NCBI RefSeq assembly: GCF_030247185.1
Contig: NC_080571.1
Coordinates: forward strand, 31,685,253 to 31,749,252
Length of the DNA: 64,000 nucleotides
Reading direction: 5' to 3'
From: Malaya genurostris
Lineage: Eukaryota > Arthropoda > Insecta > Diptera > Culicidae
Positions 1 through 11,170 of this stretch are shown one piece after another (position 1 is the first letter of the stretch; every line of letters begins with the position of its first letter). The notes under the pieces were generated by a model. The model searched no databases. It was not told where the DNA came from and saw nothing but the letters and a program-made list of their open reading frames with translations. The translations under genes were made by a program, and so were the position numbers.

Positions 1-70
1 ATAGAATTTATAGAATTTATAGAATTTATAGAATTTATAGAATTTATAGAATTTATAGAATTTATTTTTC
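1..70. repeat. 9-bp satellite in inverted orientation
   Basis: About seven copies of ATAGAATTT, which is the reverse complement of AAATTCTAT, so this block is the same satellite family as the next 3.7 kb read on the other strand. It ends in a short T-rich junction (about 61-70), after which the unit is in the forward orientation. The window begins inside this block, so its true length is unknown. Confidence 0.9.
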
Positions 71-1078
71 AAATTCTACAAATTCTACAAATTCTACAAA
101 TTCTACAAATTCTACAAATTCTACAAATTCTACAAATTCTACAAATTCTACAAATTCTACAAATTCTACAAATTCTACAAATTCTACAAATTCTACAAAT
201 TCTACAAATTCTACAAATTCTACAAATTCTACAAATTCTACAAATTCTACAAATTCTACAAATTCTACAAATTCTACAAATTCTACAAATTCTACAAATT
301 CTACAAATTCTACAAATTCTACAAATTCTACAAATTCTACAAATTCTACAAATTCTACAAATTCTACAAATTCTACAAATTCTACAAATTCTACAAATTC
401 TACAAATTCTACAAATTCTACAAATTCTACAAATTCTACAAATTCTACAAATTCTACAAATTCTACAAATTCTACAAATTCTACAAATTCTACAAATTCT
501 ACAAATTCTACAAATTCTACAAATTCTACAAATTCTACAAATTCTACAAATTCTACAAATTCTACAAATTCTACAAATTCTACAAATTCTACAAATTCTA
601 CAAATTCTACAAATTCTACAAATTCTACAAATTCTACAAATTCTACAAATTCTACAAATTCTACAAATTCTACAAATTCTACAAATTCTACAAATTCTAC
701 AAATTCTACAAATTCTACAAATTCTACAAATTCTACAAATTCTACAAATTCTACAAATTCTGCAAATTCTACAAATTCTACAAATTCTACAAATTCTACA
801 AATTCTACAAATTCTACAAATTCTACAAATTCTTCAAATTCTACAAATTCTACAAATTCTACAAATTCTACAAATTCTACAAATTCTACAAATTCTACAA
901 ATTCTACAAATTCTACAAATTCTACAAATTCTACAAATTCTACAAATTCTACAAATTCTACAAATTCTACAAATTCTACAAATTCTACAAATTCTACAAA
1001 TTCTACAAATTCTACAAATTTTACAAATTCTACAAATTCTACAAATATTTCAAATTCTACAAATTCTACAAATTCTAC
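71..1078. repeat. 9-bp satellite block 1, AAATTCTAC x112
   Basis: 1008 bp is exactly 112 units of AAATTCTAC. Rare variants are visible: TGC at 761-763, a TTC unit near 831, AAATTTTAC at about 1016 and AAATATTTC at about 1043. Three normal units separate the last variant from the switch to the TAG version. The near absence of point mutations indicates recent expansion or homogenisation. Confidence 0.95.
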
Positions 1079-2122
1079 AAATTCTAGAAATTCTAGAAAT
1101 TCTAGAAATTCTAGAAATTCTAGAAATTCTAGAAATTCTAGAAATTCTAGAAATTCTAGAAATTCTAGAAATTCTAGAAATTCTAGAAATTCTAGAAATT
1201 CTAGAAATTCTAGAAATTCTAGAAATTCTAGAAATTCTAGAAATTCTAGAAATTCTAGAAATTCTAGAAATTCTAGAAATTCTAGAAATTCTAGAAATTC
1301 TAGAAATTCTAGAAATTCTAGAAATTCTAGAAATTCTAGAAATTCTAGAAATTCTAGAAATTCTAGAAATTCTAGAAATTCTAGAAATTCTAGAAATTCT
1401 AGAAATTCTAGAAATTCTAGAAATTCTAGAAATTCTAGAAATTCTAGAAATTCTAGAAATTCTAGAAATTCTAGAAATTCTAGAAATTCTAGAAATTCTA
1501 GAAATTCTAGAAATTCTAGAAATTCTAGAAATTCTAGAAATTCTAGAAATTCTAGAAATTCTAGAAATTCTAGAAATTCTAGAAATTCTAGAAATTCTAG
1601 AAATTCTAGAAATTCTAGAAATTCTAGAAATTCTAGAAATTCTAGAAATTCTAGAAATTCTAGAAATTCTAGAAATTCTAGAAATTCTAGAAATTCTAGA
1701 AATTCTAGAAATTCTAGAAATTCTAGAAATTCTAGAAATTCTAGAAATTCTAGAAATTCTAGAAATTCTAGAAATTCTAGAAATTCTAGAAATTCTAGAA
1801 ATTCTAGAAATTCTAGAAATTCTAGAAATTCTAGAAATTCTAGAAATTCTAGAAATTCTAGAAATTCTAGAAATTCTAGAAATTCTAGAAATTCTAGAAA
1901 TTCTAGAAATTCTAGAAATTCTAGAAATTCTAGAAATTCTAGAAATTCTAGAAATTCTAGAAATTCTAGAAATTCTAGAAATTCTAGAAATTCTAGAAAT
2001 TCTAGAAATTCTAGAAATTCTAGAAATTCTAGAAATTCTAGAAATTCTAGAAATTCTAGAAATTCTAGAAATTCTAGAAATTCTAGAAATTCTAGAAATT
2101 CTAGAAATTCTAGAAATTCTAG
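1079..2122. repeat. 9-bp satellite block 2, AAATTCTAG x116
   Basis: 1044 bp, 116 units. One C-to-G change relative to block 1 makes each unit contain the palindrome TTCTAGAA (and a TCTAGA XbaI site every 9 bp). No internal variant was seen, so this block was amplified as a clean sub-array. Confidence 0.95.
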
Positions 2123-2743
2123 AAATTCTACAAATTCTACAAATTCTACAAATTCTACAAATTCTACAAATTCTACAAATTCTACAAATTCTACAAATTC
2201 TACAAATTCTACAAATTCTACAAATTCTACAAATTCTACAAATTCTACAAATTCTACAAATTCTACAAATTCTACAAATTCTACAAATTCTACAAATTCT
2301 ACAAATTCTACAAATTCTACAAATTCTACAAATTCTACAAATTCTACAAATTCTACAAATTCTACAAATTCTACAAATTCTACAAATTCTACAAATTCTA
2401 CAAATTCTACAAATTCTACAAATTCTACAAATTCTACAAATTCTACAAATTCTACAAATTCTGCAAATTCTACAAATTCTACAAATTCTACAAATTCTAC
2501 AAATTCTACAAATTCTACAAATTCTACAAATTCTACAAATTCTACAAATTCTACAAATTCTACAAATTCTACAAATTCTACAAATTCTACAAATTCTACA
2601 AATTCTACAAATTCTACAAATTCTACAAATTCTACAAATTCTACAAATTTTACAAATTCTACAAATTCTACAAATTCTACAAATTCTACAAATATTTCAA
2701 ATTCTACAAATTCTACAAATTCTACAAATTCTACAAATTCTAC
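2123..2743. repeat. 9-bp satellite block 3, AAATTCTAC x69
   Basis: 621 bp, 69 units. It carries the same ordered variants as block 1 (TGC near 2462, AAATTTTAC at 2645, AAATATTTC at 2690) followed by five normal units and the switch to TAG. The spacing between variants differs from block 1 by a few whole units. Confidence 0.95.
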
Positions 2744-3733
2744 AAATTCTAGAAATTCTAGAAATTCTAGAAATTCTAGAAATTCTAGATATTCTAGAAA
2801 TTCTAGAAATTCTAGAAATTCTAGAAATTCTAGAAATTCTAGAAATTCTAGAAATTCTAGAAATTCTAGAAATTCTAGAAATTCTAGAAATTCTAGAAAT
2901 TCTAGAAATTCTAGAAATTCTAGAAATTCTAGAAATTCTAGAAATTCTAGAAATTCTAGAAATTCTAGAAATTCTAGAAATTCTAGAAATTCTAGAAATT
3001 CTAGAAATTCTAGAAATTCTAGAAATTCTAGAAATTCTAGAAATTCTAGAAATTCTAGAAATTCTAGAAATTCTAGAAATTCTAGAAATTCTAGAAATTC
3101 TAGAAATTCTAGAAATTCTAGAAATTCTAGAAATTCTAGAAATTCTAGAAATTCTAGAAATTCTAGAAATTCTAGAAATTCTAGAAATTCTAGAAATTCT
3201 AGAAATTCTAGAAATTCTAGAAATTCTAGAAATTCTAGAAATTCTAGAAATTCTAGAAATTCTAGAAATTCTAGAAATTCTAGAAATTCTAGAAATTCTA
3301 GAAATTCTAGAAATTCTAGAAATTCTAGAAATTCTAGAAATTCTAGAAATTCTAGAAATTCTAGAAATTCTAGAAATTCTAGAAATTCTAGAAATTCTAG
3401 AAATTCTAGAAATTCTAGAAATTCTAGAAATTCTAGAAATTCTAGAAATTCTAGAAATTCTAGAAATTCTAGAAATTCTAGAAATTCTAGAAATTCTAGA
3501 AATTCTAGAAATTCTAGAAATTCTAGAAATTCTAGAAATTCTAGAAATTCTAGAAATTCTAGAAATTCTAGAAATTCTAGAAATTCTAGAAATTCTAGAA
3601 ATTCTAGAAATTCTAGAAATTCTAGAAATTCTAGAAATTCTAGAAATTCTAGAAATTCTAGAAATTCTAGAAATTCTAGAAATTCTAGAAATTCTAGAAA
3701 TTCTAGAAATTCTAGAAATTCTAGAAATTCTAG
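2744..3733. repeat. 9-bp satellite block 4, AAATTCTAG x110
   Basis: 990 bp, 110 units of the palindrome-containing version, with one ATATTCTAG variant near 2781. The long minus-strand frame across 2697-3842, which translates as an endless Arg-Ile-Ser repeat, is produced by the 9-bp period (three codons) and is not a gene. Confidence 0.95.
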
Positions 3734-4282
3734 AAATCCTTGAAACTTTAGATATCCTACAATTTTTAGATATCCTCATAAGGCTTGAATTTCTGCTATA
3801 CTTAACGTTTCGTCTTCGATTTGTCAGTGAAGAGCATTTCAAATTGAACCAAAACTCAGACAGTTCAATTTGAACCGCTAAGCAGACGCTATTTGCGACT
3901 TTTTTTTATATTGCGCCGAAGCGCAATGTTTTTTCTGACGTCCTGAAGAAAACGAATAGACGACTAGACTAGCCGACCACAGATTCAGGTTATTTATTGA
4001 TTTGGCTAAAAGCCGTTTTGTACTTTGGGCACAATTTTCTGGTTTCCCCAAATTTTTACTATCTTCTACCTCTAGAAGCAAGGTCACTACGAGTAAATTG
4101 ATTGCTTTTTATGTGTAGAATTATGTTCTAGCAGAAACTGAAAGCAAGAAAAATATTTCAAAATTTGTTTTAGCTGGAGCTATTCAATTTTTTAATTCCC
4201 ATTAATCAAATAAACCACCTTTTTGGTACGTGTTTGAAAGAATAATATTTTTAAAAAATGTCAGAGACGTTGATTTTTCAAT
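3734..4282. other. decayed satellite edge and unassigned AT-rich DNA
   Basis: The first ~45 bases are degraded satellite units. The rest is unique-looking sequence with short unrelated frames. No gene signal seen. Confidence 0.5.
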
Positions 4283-5560
4283 TAAAGACTGTCTCAGAAA
4301 GTATGGACGAAACCAAAAACCGCTGCCATTTCGCAATGCTTCAGAATATGTCAATTTTTATGGCTGCGTCCTGTTGTTTACACTCTTCTCTAACCACTTG
4401 TGCAGTTGTTTAGTCGTTTTCATTAGTTTGATTCGAAATGCGTGGACTTTCAGCAGAACAACGTCGAAAACTTGTGTACAAATGGTGCACAGAACGCGGA
4501 CTGTCACTGAGAAAGATAGCAAAAATGGAAGGAGTAAGTGAAAAAGCCGTGCGAAATGCAATCAGGAAGTTCGGTGAGGATAACACCTTTGAGGATAAAC
4601 CGAAAACGGGTCGAAAAAAAGGTCCTGCTAACCCGTATACTGAAGGCGTTCGAGCAAAAGAAGGACGTTTCAGTTCGGGATGTGGCCAAAAAAGTGGACA
4701 CTTCGAAGTTAAATGTTCTTCGTGCTAAAGAACGCTTGAATCTTCGAACCTATAAGAAGCAGAAACAACCAAAACGTAGTCCGAAACAAGAAGCATCGAT
4801 CAGGCCAAGGGTTCGAAAGCTGTACAATACGATTCTTGCTGGAAATTTTAACTGCATAATCATGTACGACGAAACCTACGTGAAACTCGATTACAAATCC
4901 TTGCCGGGACCACAATATTATACGGTGCGAGAAGGGCAAGTGTTAAACCAGTCCGAGATATCGATTGAAGTCGAAAAATTTTGTGAGAAAGCTATGGTCT
5001 GGCAAGCAATTTGTAGCTGAGGTAAGATTTCAAAACCCTTCATCACCACTGCTTCAATGAACAGCGAAATATACATCAAGGAATGTTTACAAAAACGAAT
5101 TCTACCCATGATTCAAAGCCACAAGGATCCTGTTGTCTTCTGGCCAGATCTTGCTTCTTGCCACTACTCGAAATCAACGGTAGAATGGTATGCTACCAAA
5201 AATGTAACTTTCATCCCAAAAGACATGAATTCACCTAATTGCCCATAACTTCGACCAATTGAGGAATTTTGGGCATCTTAGGAAACATGTCTCGGCAGCC
5301 GAAACCATTCAACAGTTCGAAAAAGATTGGAAAAAAGTGTCAAAACTTGTCGCCAAGAAGTCTGTACGGAATTTAATGAGAAACGTTCGCAAGAAGGTGC
5401 GCCAGCTAGTCTACAATGGCTAAGTAGCATATGTTGAGAATAATATTCTATTGTTGTAGTCTAATATTATCAGTATATCGAATAAAATTTGAATATCTAA
5501 CACTTGTGAATTATTTACAGCGAAATCAAAGTGCGTCCATACTTTCTGGGACAGTCTTTA
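4283..5560 (+). mobile_element. ITmD37E (DD37E) transposon, copy A, inactive
   Basis: A 1.28-kb element bounded by inverted repeats beginning TAAAGACTGTCYCAGAAAGT at 4283 and its complement ending at 5560, with TA at both ends as expected for TA target-site duplication. The internal transposase remnant has the D..D(37)E spacing characteristic of the ITmD37E family of mosquitoes. A truncated close relative sits at 54186-55017 and a more distant one at 13158-14465. Confidence 0.9.
4438..5423 (+). pseudogene. ITmD37E transposase pseudogene, copy A
   Basis: Cut-and-paste transposase of the IS630-Tc1-mariner superfamily, nuclear, binding the element's own terminal repeats. The ATG at 4438 opens an N-terminal helix-turn-helix domain (MRGLSAEQRRKLVYKW..., then SLRKIAK..VSEKAVRNAI). 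Near 4615-4642 the frame shifts by one, and the second frame continues with VSVRDVAKK and the basic stretch RTYKKQKQPKR. The first catalytic Asp lies in IIMYDETYV, the second in FWPDLASCHY. After 37 residues a Glu follows in RPIEEFW, which is the DD37E signature. Lesions: the frameshift, a TGA at 5018-5020 after QAICS, a further frame break with a small deletion around 5268-5285. A stop TAA near 5421 matches the expected C-terminus. Clearly dead. Confidence 0.88.
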
Positions 5561-8454
5561 GAATTTTCGGCTATTTTGTTTAATTTTTGAAAAGGAGCTC
5601 AAAATTTTTTTCCGTGTGTAATTTTATTCTATGTGGTAAAAGCACTTTCCAAGTTCAAACAATTTGAAGATATTTCCATGCAAATATACATTCCCTCTTT
5701 TCAAAAATCAGTCTGGAGTCAAATTGGTCTCTCCATCTGTGCAAAACAAATGGTTTGCCATACTGAAGATGTTTGAGAAGTTTCATCGAAATCGAAGCAA
5801 CCATTTGAAGCAGTTATTTTTCGGGAATTGCTCAACTGCAAAAATTTTGATGTACTAATTCTCCGTCAAGCTGAAATGCATGTGTTTTCGCGGCTCAACC
5901 GATTAACGGACGAACTTTGTGATCGGATGATTCTCAGTTCAAGTCGTGTCGCTACATATTTTGTTGTACTTTTTAAATTTTATATTCAAATCATGTAATT
6001 TTTTAAAACCTACACTTGCATATGTTCTTGAGTGTTAAATTGTTTAAAAAGCGAGGACATTTAGATTTTGTGATTGATGATCATAACCAATTTCGAATTG
6101 TGTAGCAAAGAATGACAAAAGCACTTCCCTTTCAATAAAGGAAAAAGGGAAGGAATTGTGAAGAATTATTTGACAGTCCGGTTACTCAAATGCTTCACCT
6201 ACCGGATAATGTGCAGAATATGGTTGTAAGCTATTTGATTGACAGTTTGCTTTGTCGTATAGAATTGGTAGTTTACGGAGACGGGATCTTTACGTTGATT
6301 AGGATTCAAATCACAGACATGCTTGCAGGAGTTATTTTTCCTGTCAATCTCATACACATAAGAAGGGGGTTTTCCGATCTGTGGACACTTTGAGTCTGAT
6401 GATATATGACAATTGGTCTCGTGGGATTCGATTGGAAAGTGTTTTTTTTTGGAGCGATTTCGTAATCTTTCTTTATGACAGATGCGGAAAATCTGTGCGC
6501 TTGTATAGAATCGAGATTGTTGCTATTATAACTGAATTATAGCGAATTAAACACAATATGAAAAAAAAAAATTCATCAAGATTACATTTTTCCGTGCCGT
6601 AACGGTTCAACGTTAATGATCTAGTTACGTACACAATTGCTGCAAACTACTGACAAATTTACTATTGTATGGTACTATCGAAAAAAAGAGAGTAATTTTC
6701 ATTTCACTTGTCATCGTATCTAGTCTTATGGATCTTCTATAATTCCAGAGTTTATCGGCGAAGCTATCTCTACTGACTGACTCTCGCTAGTTGCTCGACA
6801 TGTGTCATTTATTTCCTCGCAATTAGTTCCATTTCATGGCACATATCTGCTGAATAATTAGAAAGCTTTCATCTACACCTTGCTAAACATGAACAGTACA
6901 TCTATCGATCCACTTTGTGTCGTTGAAACACCCAAACTGTATCCGAAGTGGGGGTGGGTTGTTTCTCTGCACACGTACGCCTACTACCTTAATTGTGAAA
7001 ATTTATGTGCTGATAAGCGACGGAACACGTTCAAGCCAATCACGTTGCTGGTTGGGTTGTTTTCACTAGGGCGAGTCCTTCCGGGAAGCAATCGCTTTCG
7101 TTTTCTAGCTTGCTGCTTTGAATTGACTGATACGGCCGTTTAGGTGACCTTCAAAAGTCCCGTCTCCAGTTCAGCCCGAAGTTTGGGCGCCGACTAACTT
7201 CTTTCGATAACAGTTTTTCTTCCTCAACAGTTTCCAGTTATTTTATTTTATTTTTTTTTTGCTTATTTTTTTCGCCTGACCGTATGCTAAGGCTAACACA
7301 CCACCGAAGCAGAAAATCAATTACGATGATCAAGCCGTTCGAAAGCATTTGCCCATCCGGTACTTTCATATATTCGACACGGGTCGGCTGGAAATGAACC
7401 TTTCCATCTTCGTTACGTCCAATTAAGTCGGAAACAGGAAGCGCTTGCGGGGCCCAAAGCGCAAACAGCAGAAACTAGTGTCATCAAATATTGATCGAGA
7501 ACTGGACGCCACACTGACTCTCGGACCGAGTTCGGTTGTTATTCGGTGCCGGAAGCCACCATTTGTTTCATACTAACCGATGATTCGATAGCAGGCAGTC
7601 GTAGACAGCCACCGCTTTCGCACCGACCACACTGACAACGACGACGATATCCTTTTTGTGCCGCTGACTGTCGTCTGACCGCAGCAGGCGGGGACATACA
7701 TGGATCTGTATGATGACGGAACGGAAAACAAATGAAAATGATATGAACAAATTTCCACCGAAGGGAAAAGTGTCCACACAGCAAACTGACACAGGTGTGT
7801 CATGGGTCGGTTTGGTTGTGCGGCCATACACCGTCGTGACGTGACGTGACGGCGTGCATTCGTAGTGTTTCTGGAATCATTTCGGTTCAGGTAGGGCTGC
7901 CGAGGAATGGCCTAATTTTCGGTGCGTTTCTGTTACTGTGTCGGTCGGTGTTCCATCCGAGCCGGCTGACACACTCTTCTATGATTTCCCGAGAGCGTCG
8001 CATATGGAAAAGCTGGAAATACATACTCGGAACGCAACCAGTCACGTTCCTGAACATGGAAAACATAGCTACGGGAAAACAGCCTACGCGAAAGTTGAGC
8101 AAACGAGTTTCAGATGAAGCTATTTTTGGCCCAATGTAACGGAGACGAACTGTTGCAGATAATGTGCTTACCTTTACCTTTGTTGTTTACGTTGATTTAA
8201 CCGATTAAAACTGAGTGTAAATTGTACTGCCCATACTTGCCTATCAGTTCAATATGGAAAGGTAATAGGTTGAGGAAAATACGATTCCAAATTGAATTCC
8301 GAATATTTTTATTTTTTTTAGCTGCAAGCCTTGGTACTATTGATCAAAATTTCGACTGGTTTTAGAGATCTCTGCGTATAAGACTGACAAAAAAGGATTT
8401 CTTTTCTCATTTTACTGAACAAACTCACAATTTTTATCGCAATTTTTGAAAGCA
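5561..8454. other. unassigned DNA, no recognisable gene
   Basis: AT-rich to about 7.1 kb. 7.15-8.15 kb is less AT-rich and lacks recognisable repeats, the look of unique host sequence (intron, distal regulatory or untranslated DNA). Several 80-97 codon frames overlap there on both strands, but none has a recognisable domain or consistent coding character. Confidence 0.5.
7836..7852 (+). promoter_or_regulatory. cluster of TGACG (CRE/ATF-like) half-sites
   Basis: GTGACGTGACGTGACGG contains three TGACG units at exact 5-bp spacing, each also overlapping ACGTG. TGACG is the half-site of CREB/ATF proteins and ACGTG is the core of bHLH-PAS response elements. It lies in the less AT-rich unique-looking region. 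Functional use is inference only. Confidence 0.3.
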
Positions 8455-8663
8455 TACCACCTTGATCAAAAAGTTCCCGGAATCACCATCGTGTGGCGCT
8501 CTCAGTTGCCACATCTGTCATTGATATGCTATCAAATTTTCAGTTTGATTCCTGGACATTTGTAAAAGTTACGCTGTATTGAGTACATCTGCGATTGTGC
8601 GTGTTCTTCGATTTGGTACAATTTTCAAATGGAATTGAATTTGCAACAACGAGTTTGCATTAA

Positions 8664-8923
8664 TGTCGTTTTTCATTGATTCCACTCGCTCGGTGTCAGT
8701 GTTTTGCCCTGACAGCCGATCAATGAAACGGTTTTATAAAGTTTGGTTTGCACGCATGCTGCTCGGAAAAGAAAACGGGTGCAAAATAGTTGCCCGCGAA
8801 TTGCCCCGAAAGTGCATTTTTTTCGTGCGGTGCAAATCAATGAAACACAGTGCACCTGTTTTGATTGCCCGACTGCACGAATTGAGCAAAACACTCCACG
8901 AGTGTTCTCAATGAAAAACGACA
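8664..8923. mobile_element. PIF/Harbinger-like MITE (family 1, copy 1)
   Basis: A 260-bp non-coding element with inverted ends TGTCGTTTTTCATTGA and its complement, flanked by TAA at 8661-8663 and 8924-8926. The 3-bp TAA/TTA duplication is the PIF/Harbinger habit. It interrupts the mariner transposase at codon 12; reading across the empty site restores the mariner frame. Two relatives are at 25823-25981 and 27619-27891. Confidence 0.85.
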
Positions 8924-9215
8924 TAAATTTATCGTTAAAAGCAGTTTCATTGGTGCGACGACATTGCAAATGTTAGAAGAGTGTTCCGGTAACGATACTC
9001 TGAAGAAAACAGTCGTTTATCAGAAGTGGCCGTGAGTCTGTGAATGATGATGAGAGAAGCGGTAGGCCATCGACTTCGAAAACCGACGGAAACATCAACA
9101 AAATCAAAGAATGGATTACCGTAGACCGCGAATGGACTATTAGAGAGATGACAGAGGAGTTGGATATTGCTCTTGCATCCGGCCAAGACCAAAAAGACCA
9201 GATTTGTGGACAAAC

Positions 9216-10336
9216 TTACCTTACCTAACAGCTATAGGCCTGGGGTGTCCTTTGCTGTATGAAGCATACGTCTCCACATAACTCGGTCCATGGCTGCTCG
9301 TCGCCAGCCACTCAATACACGGATGCTTCGGAAATCACCCTCCACTTGATCGATTTACCTTGCTCGCTGCGCTCCTCTTCTTCTTGTACCAGTCGGATTA
9401 GATTCAAGAACCCTTTTTACTGGGCTGTCGTCCGACATTCTTATGACATGCCCAGCCCATCGTAGACGTCCGATTTTAGCTGTCCGTACGATAGGTGGTT
9501 CTCCTAGCAGCTGTTGCAATTCGTGATTCATACGCCGTCTCCACGTTCCGTCTCCCATCTGCACTCCACCATAGATGGTCCTCAGTACCCTTCTTTCGAA
9601 AACACTACAGGCGCGTTGGTCCTCTGCCAACATAGTCCAGGTCTCGTGGCCATAGAGAACAACCGGTCTAATAAGCGTTTTGTAGATGGTCATTATCGTG
9701 CGTTGGCGTACTTTTCTCGATCGAAGGGTTTATTTGAGTCCAAAGTACACACGATTCCCTGCCAAAATACGTCTTTGTATTTCTCTGCTGGTGTTATTGT
9801 CGGCGGGCACCAGTGAGCCCAAATACTCGAACTCGTCAACCACCTCGATATCGTCACCGTCTATCAATATTCGTGGTGGGAGGCGTAGTGTTTCTTCTCT
9901 AGAGCCTCTTCCTCTCATGTATTTAGTTTTTGACGCATTTATAGCCCGTCCGATACGCCTAGCTTCAGCTTTCAGTCCGATGTAGGTTTCCGTCATCTTC
10001 TCAAGGTTACGTTTCACAATATCAAAATCGTCAGCGAAGCCAAAAAGTTGTACGGACTTTCGGAAGATCGTGTGACGCGTATCGATTCTCGCTCTTCGAA
10101 TCACACCTTCCAGGGCAATATTGAACAAGATACAAGAAAGTCCATCACCTTGACGTAGCCCTCTCCGAGATTCGAAGGGACTCGAAAGCGTTCCAGATAC
10201 TCGGACGTAGCACATCACTCTATCCATCGTTGCTTTGGCCAATCGCGTCAGTTTATCCGGGATACCGTGTTCGTGCATTATCTGCCATAGCTGTTCTCGA
10301 TCGATTGTGTCGTATGCCGCTTTGAAGTCAATGAAT
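9216..10336 (-). mobile_element. 5'-truncated non-LTR retrotransposon, probably RTE/JAM1-like
   Basis: An insertion of about 1.12 kb on the minus strand, flanked by a perfect 16-bp duplication AGATTTGTGGACAAAC at 9200-9215 and 10337-10352, i.e. a target-site duplication inside the host mariner. The 3' end (left side) ends in a short GGTAA-type direct repeat rather than poly(A). That tail and the C-terminal RWAGHVIRM region resemble the RTE clade (JAM1 in Aedes); the clade call is tentative. Confidence 0.85.
9232..10336 (-). pseudogene. reverse transcriptase fragment of a non-LTR retrotransposon
   Basis: Minus-strand frame covering the RT palm and C-terminal region. It opens with FIDFKAAYDTID (RT motif A), then GLRQGDGLSCILFNIALEG (motif B) and FADDFDIV (motif C, the catalytic Asp pair), then the thumb and the conserved FEYLGSLV, VLYGHETWTM, FERRVLRTIYG, RRRMNHEL and LRWAGHVIRM. 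One continuous frame is interrupted by two nonsense changes: TAA at 9730-9732 after YFGLK and another at about 9355 where RARWIDQ would be expected. It continues to TAG at 9232-9234. The endonuclease domain and the N-terminal half of RT are missing: a typical 5'-truncated, dead-on-arrival copy that later gained stops. Confidence 0.88.
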
Positions 10337-10639
10337 AGATTTGTGGACAAACAACTCGTGAATCTTGCACCACGATAACGCACCGTCACACAATACCCTC
10401 ATTATCCGTGAATATTTGGCTAAAAATGAAAACGAATACCAATCAGCAACCACCGAATTGACCTGATTTGGCTCCCTGCAACTTTTTTTTCTATTGGGTC
10501 GACTCATGAAACCGCACCGTGGAACGCGTTTCAGCACCCGAGATGAGATTATAGAAATGGCCATACTGAAAACTGAATATAAAAAATGTTTCGAGGATTA
10601 TATCAACCGGGAACTTTTTGATCAAGGTAGTATAAAAAA

Positions 10640-11170
10640 ATCCTGAATATTATTTGGATCCGACTTCCGGTTCCGGAATGATGAGGTAAACTCTGCAAAA
10701 ATTGTGAAAATAAGTGTACCAACTATTTTCGGAGATAGCTGAACCGATTTTCACAAACTTAAATTTAAATGAGAGCTCTTTAAGTCCCACACTAAATTCC
10801 TGAAAAAATGTGCAAAAAATGAAAATATGTGGTCTAATTTTTCCCATAGATGGCGCGACTGATTTTTATAAACTTAATTTCAAATGAAAGGTCCTGTGGT
10901 CCCATACGGAATTCCTAAATTTTATCTGAATCCGACTTCCGGATCCGGAAATATAGGGTAAAGTGAACCATCACTGAAAAGGGCAAAAAAACGTGAAAAA
11001 AAATTCTAAATCGACCTCAAATCTTCTCCAATTGATAGTTTTTATCAGTAGACGGCCAACCAAACCGAGTTCGGTTATTCTTTCAAGAATCGAAGAAAAT
11101 TATTTTGAAGAATATCACAGTATTATAGTAAGATTAATATGAGAAAGGCAGGTGGATTAAAACAGGTTTT
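10640..11170. repeat. dispersed 'CCGGTTCCGGAA' repeat, copy A
   Basis: Two tandem, diverged monomers of about 200 bp with the landmarks GGATCCGACTTCCGGTTCCG, GCTGAACCGATTTTCACAAA and AAATGARAGRTCYT. It ends with GAGAAAGGCAGGTGGATTAA, the terminus seen at other copies. Related copies: 18455-19400, 22010-22440, 29053-30070, 35861-36620, 39670-40480, 58713-59368. Non-coding in all of them. Confidence 0.75.

Larger units (their letters stand above)
8631..10606 (+). pseudogene. mariner transposase pseudogene, interrupted twice
   Basis: The start at 8631 reads MELNLQQRVCI, then the reading is broken by the MITE and resumes at 8924 with TLQMLEECSGNDTLKKTVV, the mariner N-terminal helix-turn-helix. 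DDERSGRPSTSKTDG and TIREMTEEL follow (linker and second HTH, about 9040-9165). The central part with the first catalytic Asp is missing. After the retrotransposon the C-terminal part continues with HHDNAPSH (second catalytic Asp, near 10367) and, in another frame, PDLAPCN, where mariner normally has the third Asp; here it reads Asn. RGTRFSTRDEI and KKCFEDYIN end it. A stop replaces Ser before PDLAP and there is at least one frameshift in the T-run near 10485. Non-functional. Confidence 0.85.
8455..10632 (+). mobile_element. mariner transposon carrying two nested insertions
   Basis: 26-bp inverted repeats beginning TAYYACCTTGATCAAAAAGT lie at 8455-8480 and 10607-10632 with one mismatch, TA at each end. 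Removing the MITE (8664-8923) and the non-LTR insertion (9216-10336) leaves roughly 0.8 kb, shorter than a typical 1.3-kb mariner because the catalytic core of the transposase is deleted. Confidence 0.88.

Noticed and set aside
1..3733. CRISPR-like repetition
   Set aside because: Units are contiguous with no spacers and the context is a eukaryotic satellite.
2697..3842. 381-codon minus-strand frame of Arg-Ile-Ser repeats
   Set aside because: It is the direct translation of the 9-bp satellite (exactly three codons per unit); no stop can arise until the array ends.
7539..8139. Overlapping 71-97 codon frames on both strands at 7.5-8.1 kb
   Set aside because: Frames compete for the same bases, no domain or splice pattern; base composition alone explains them.
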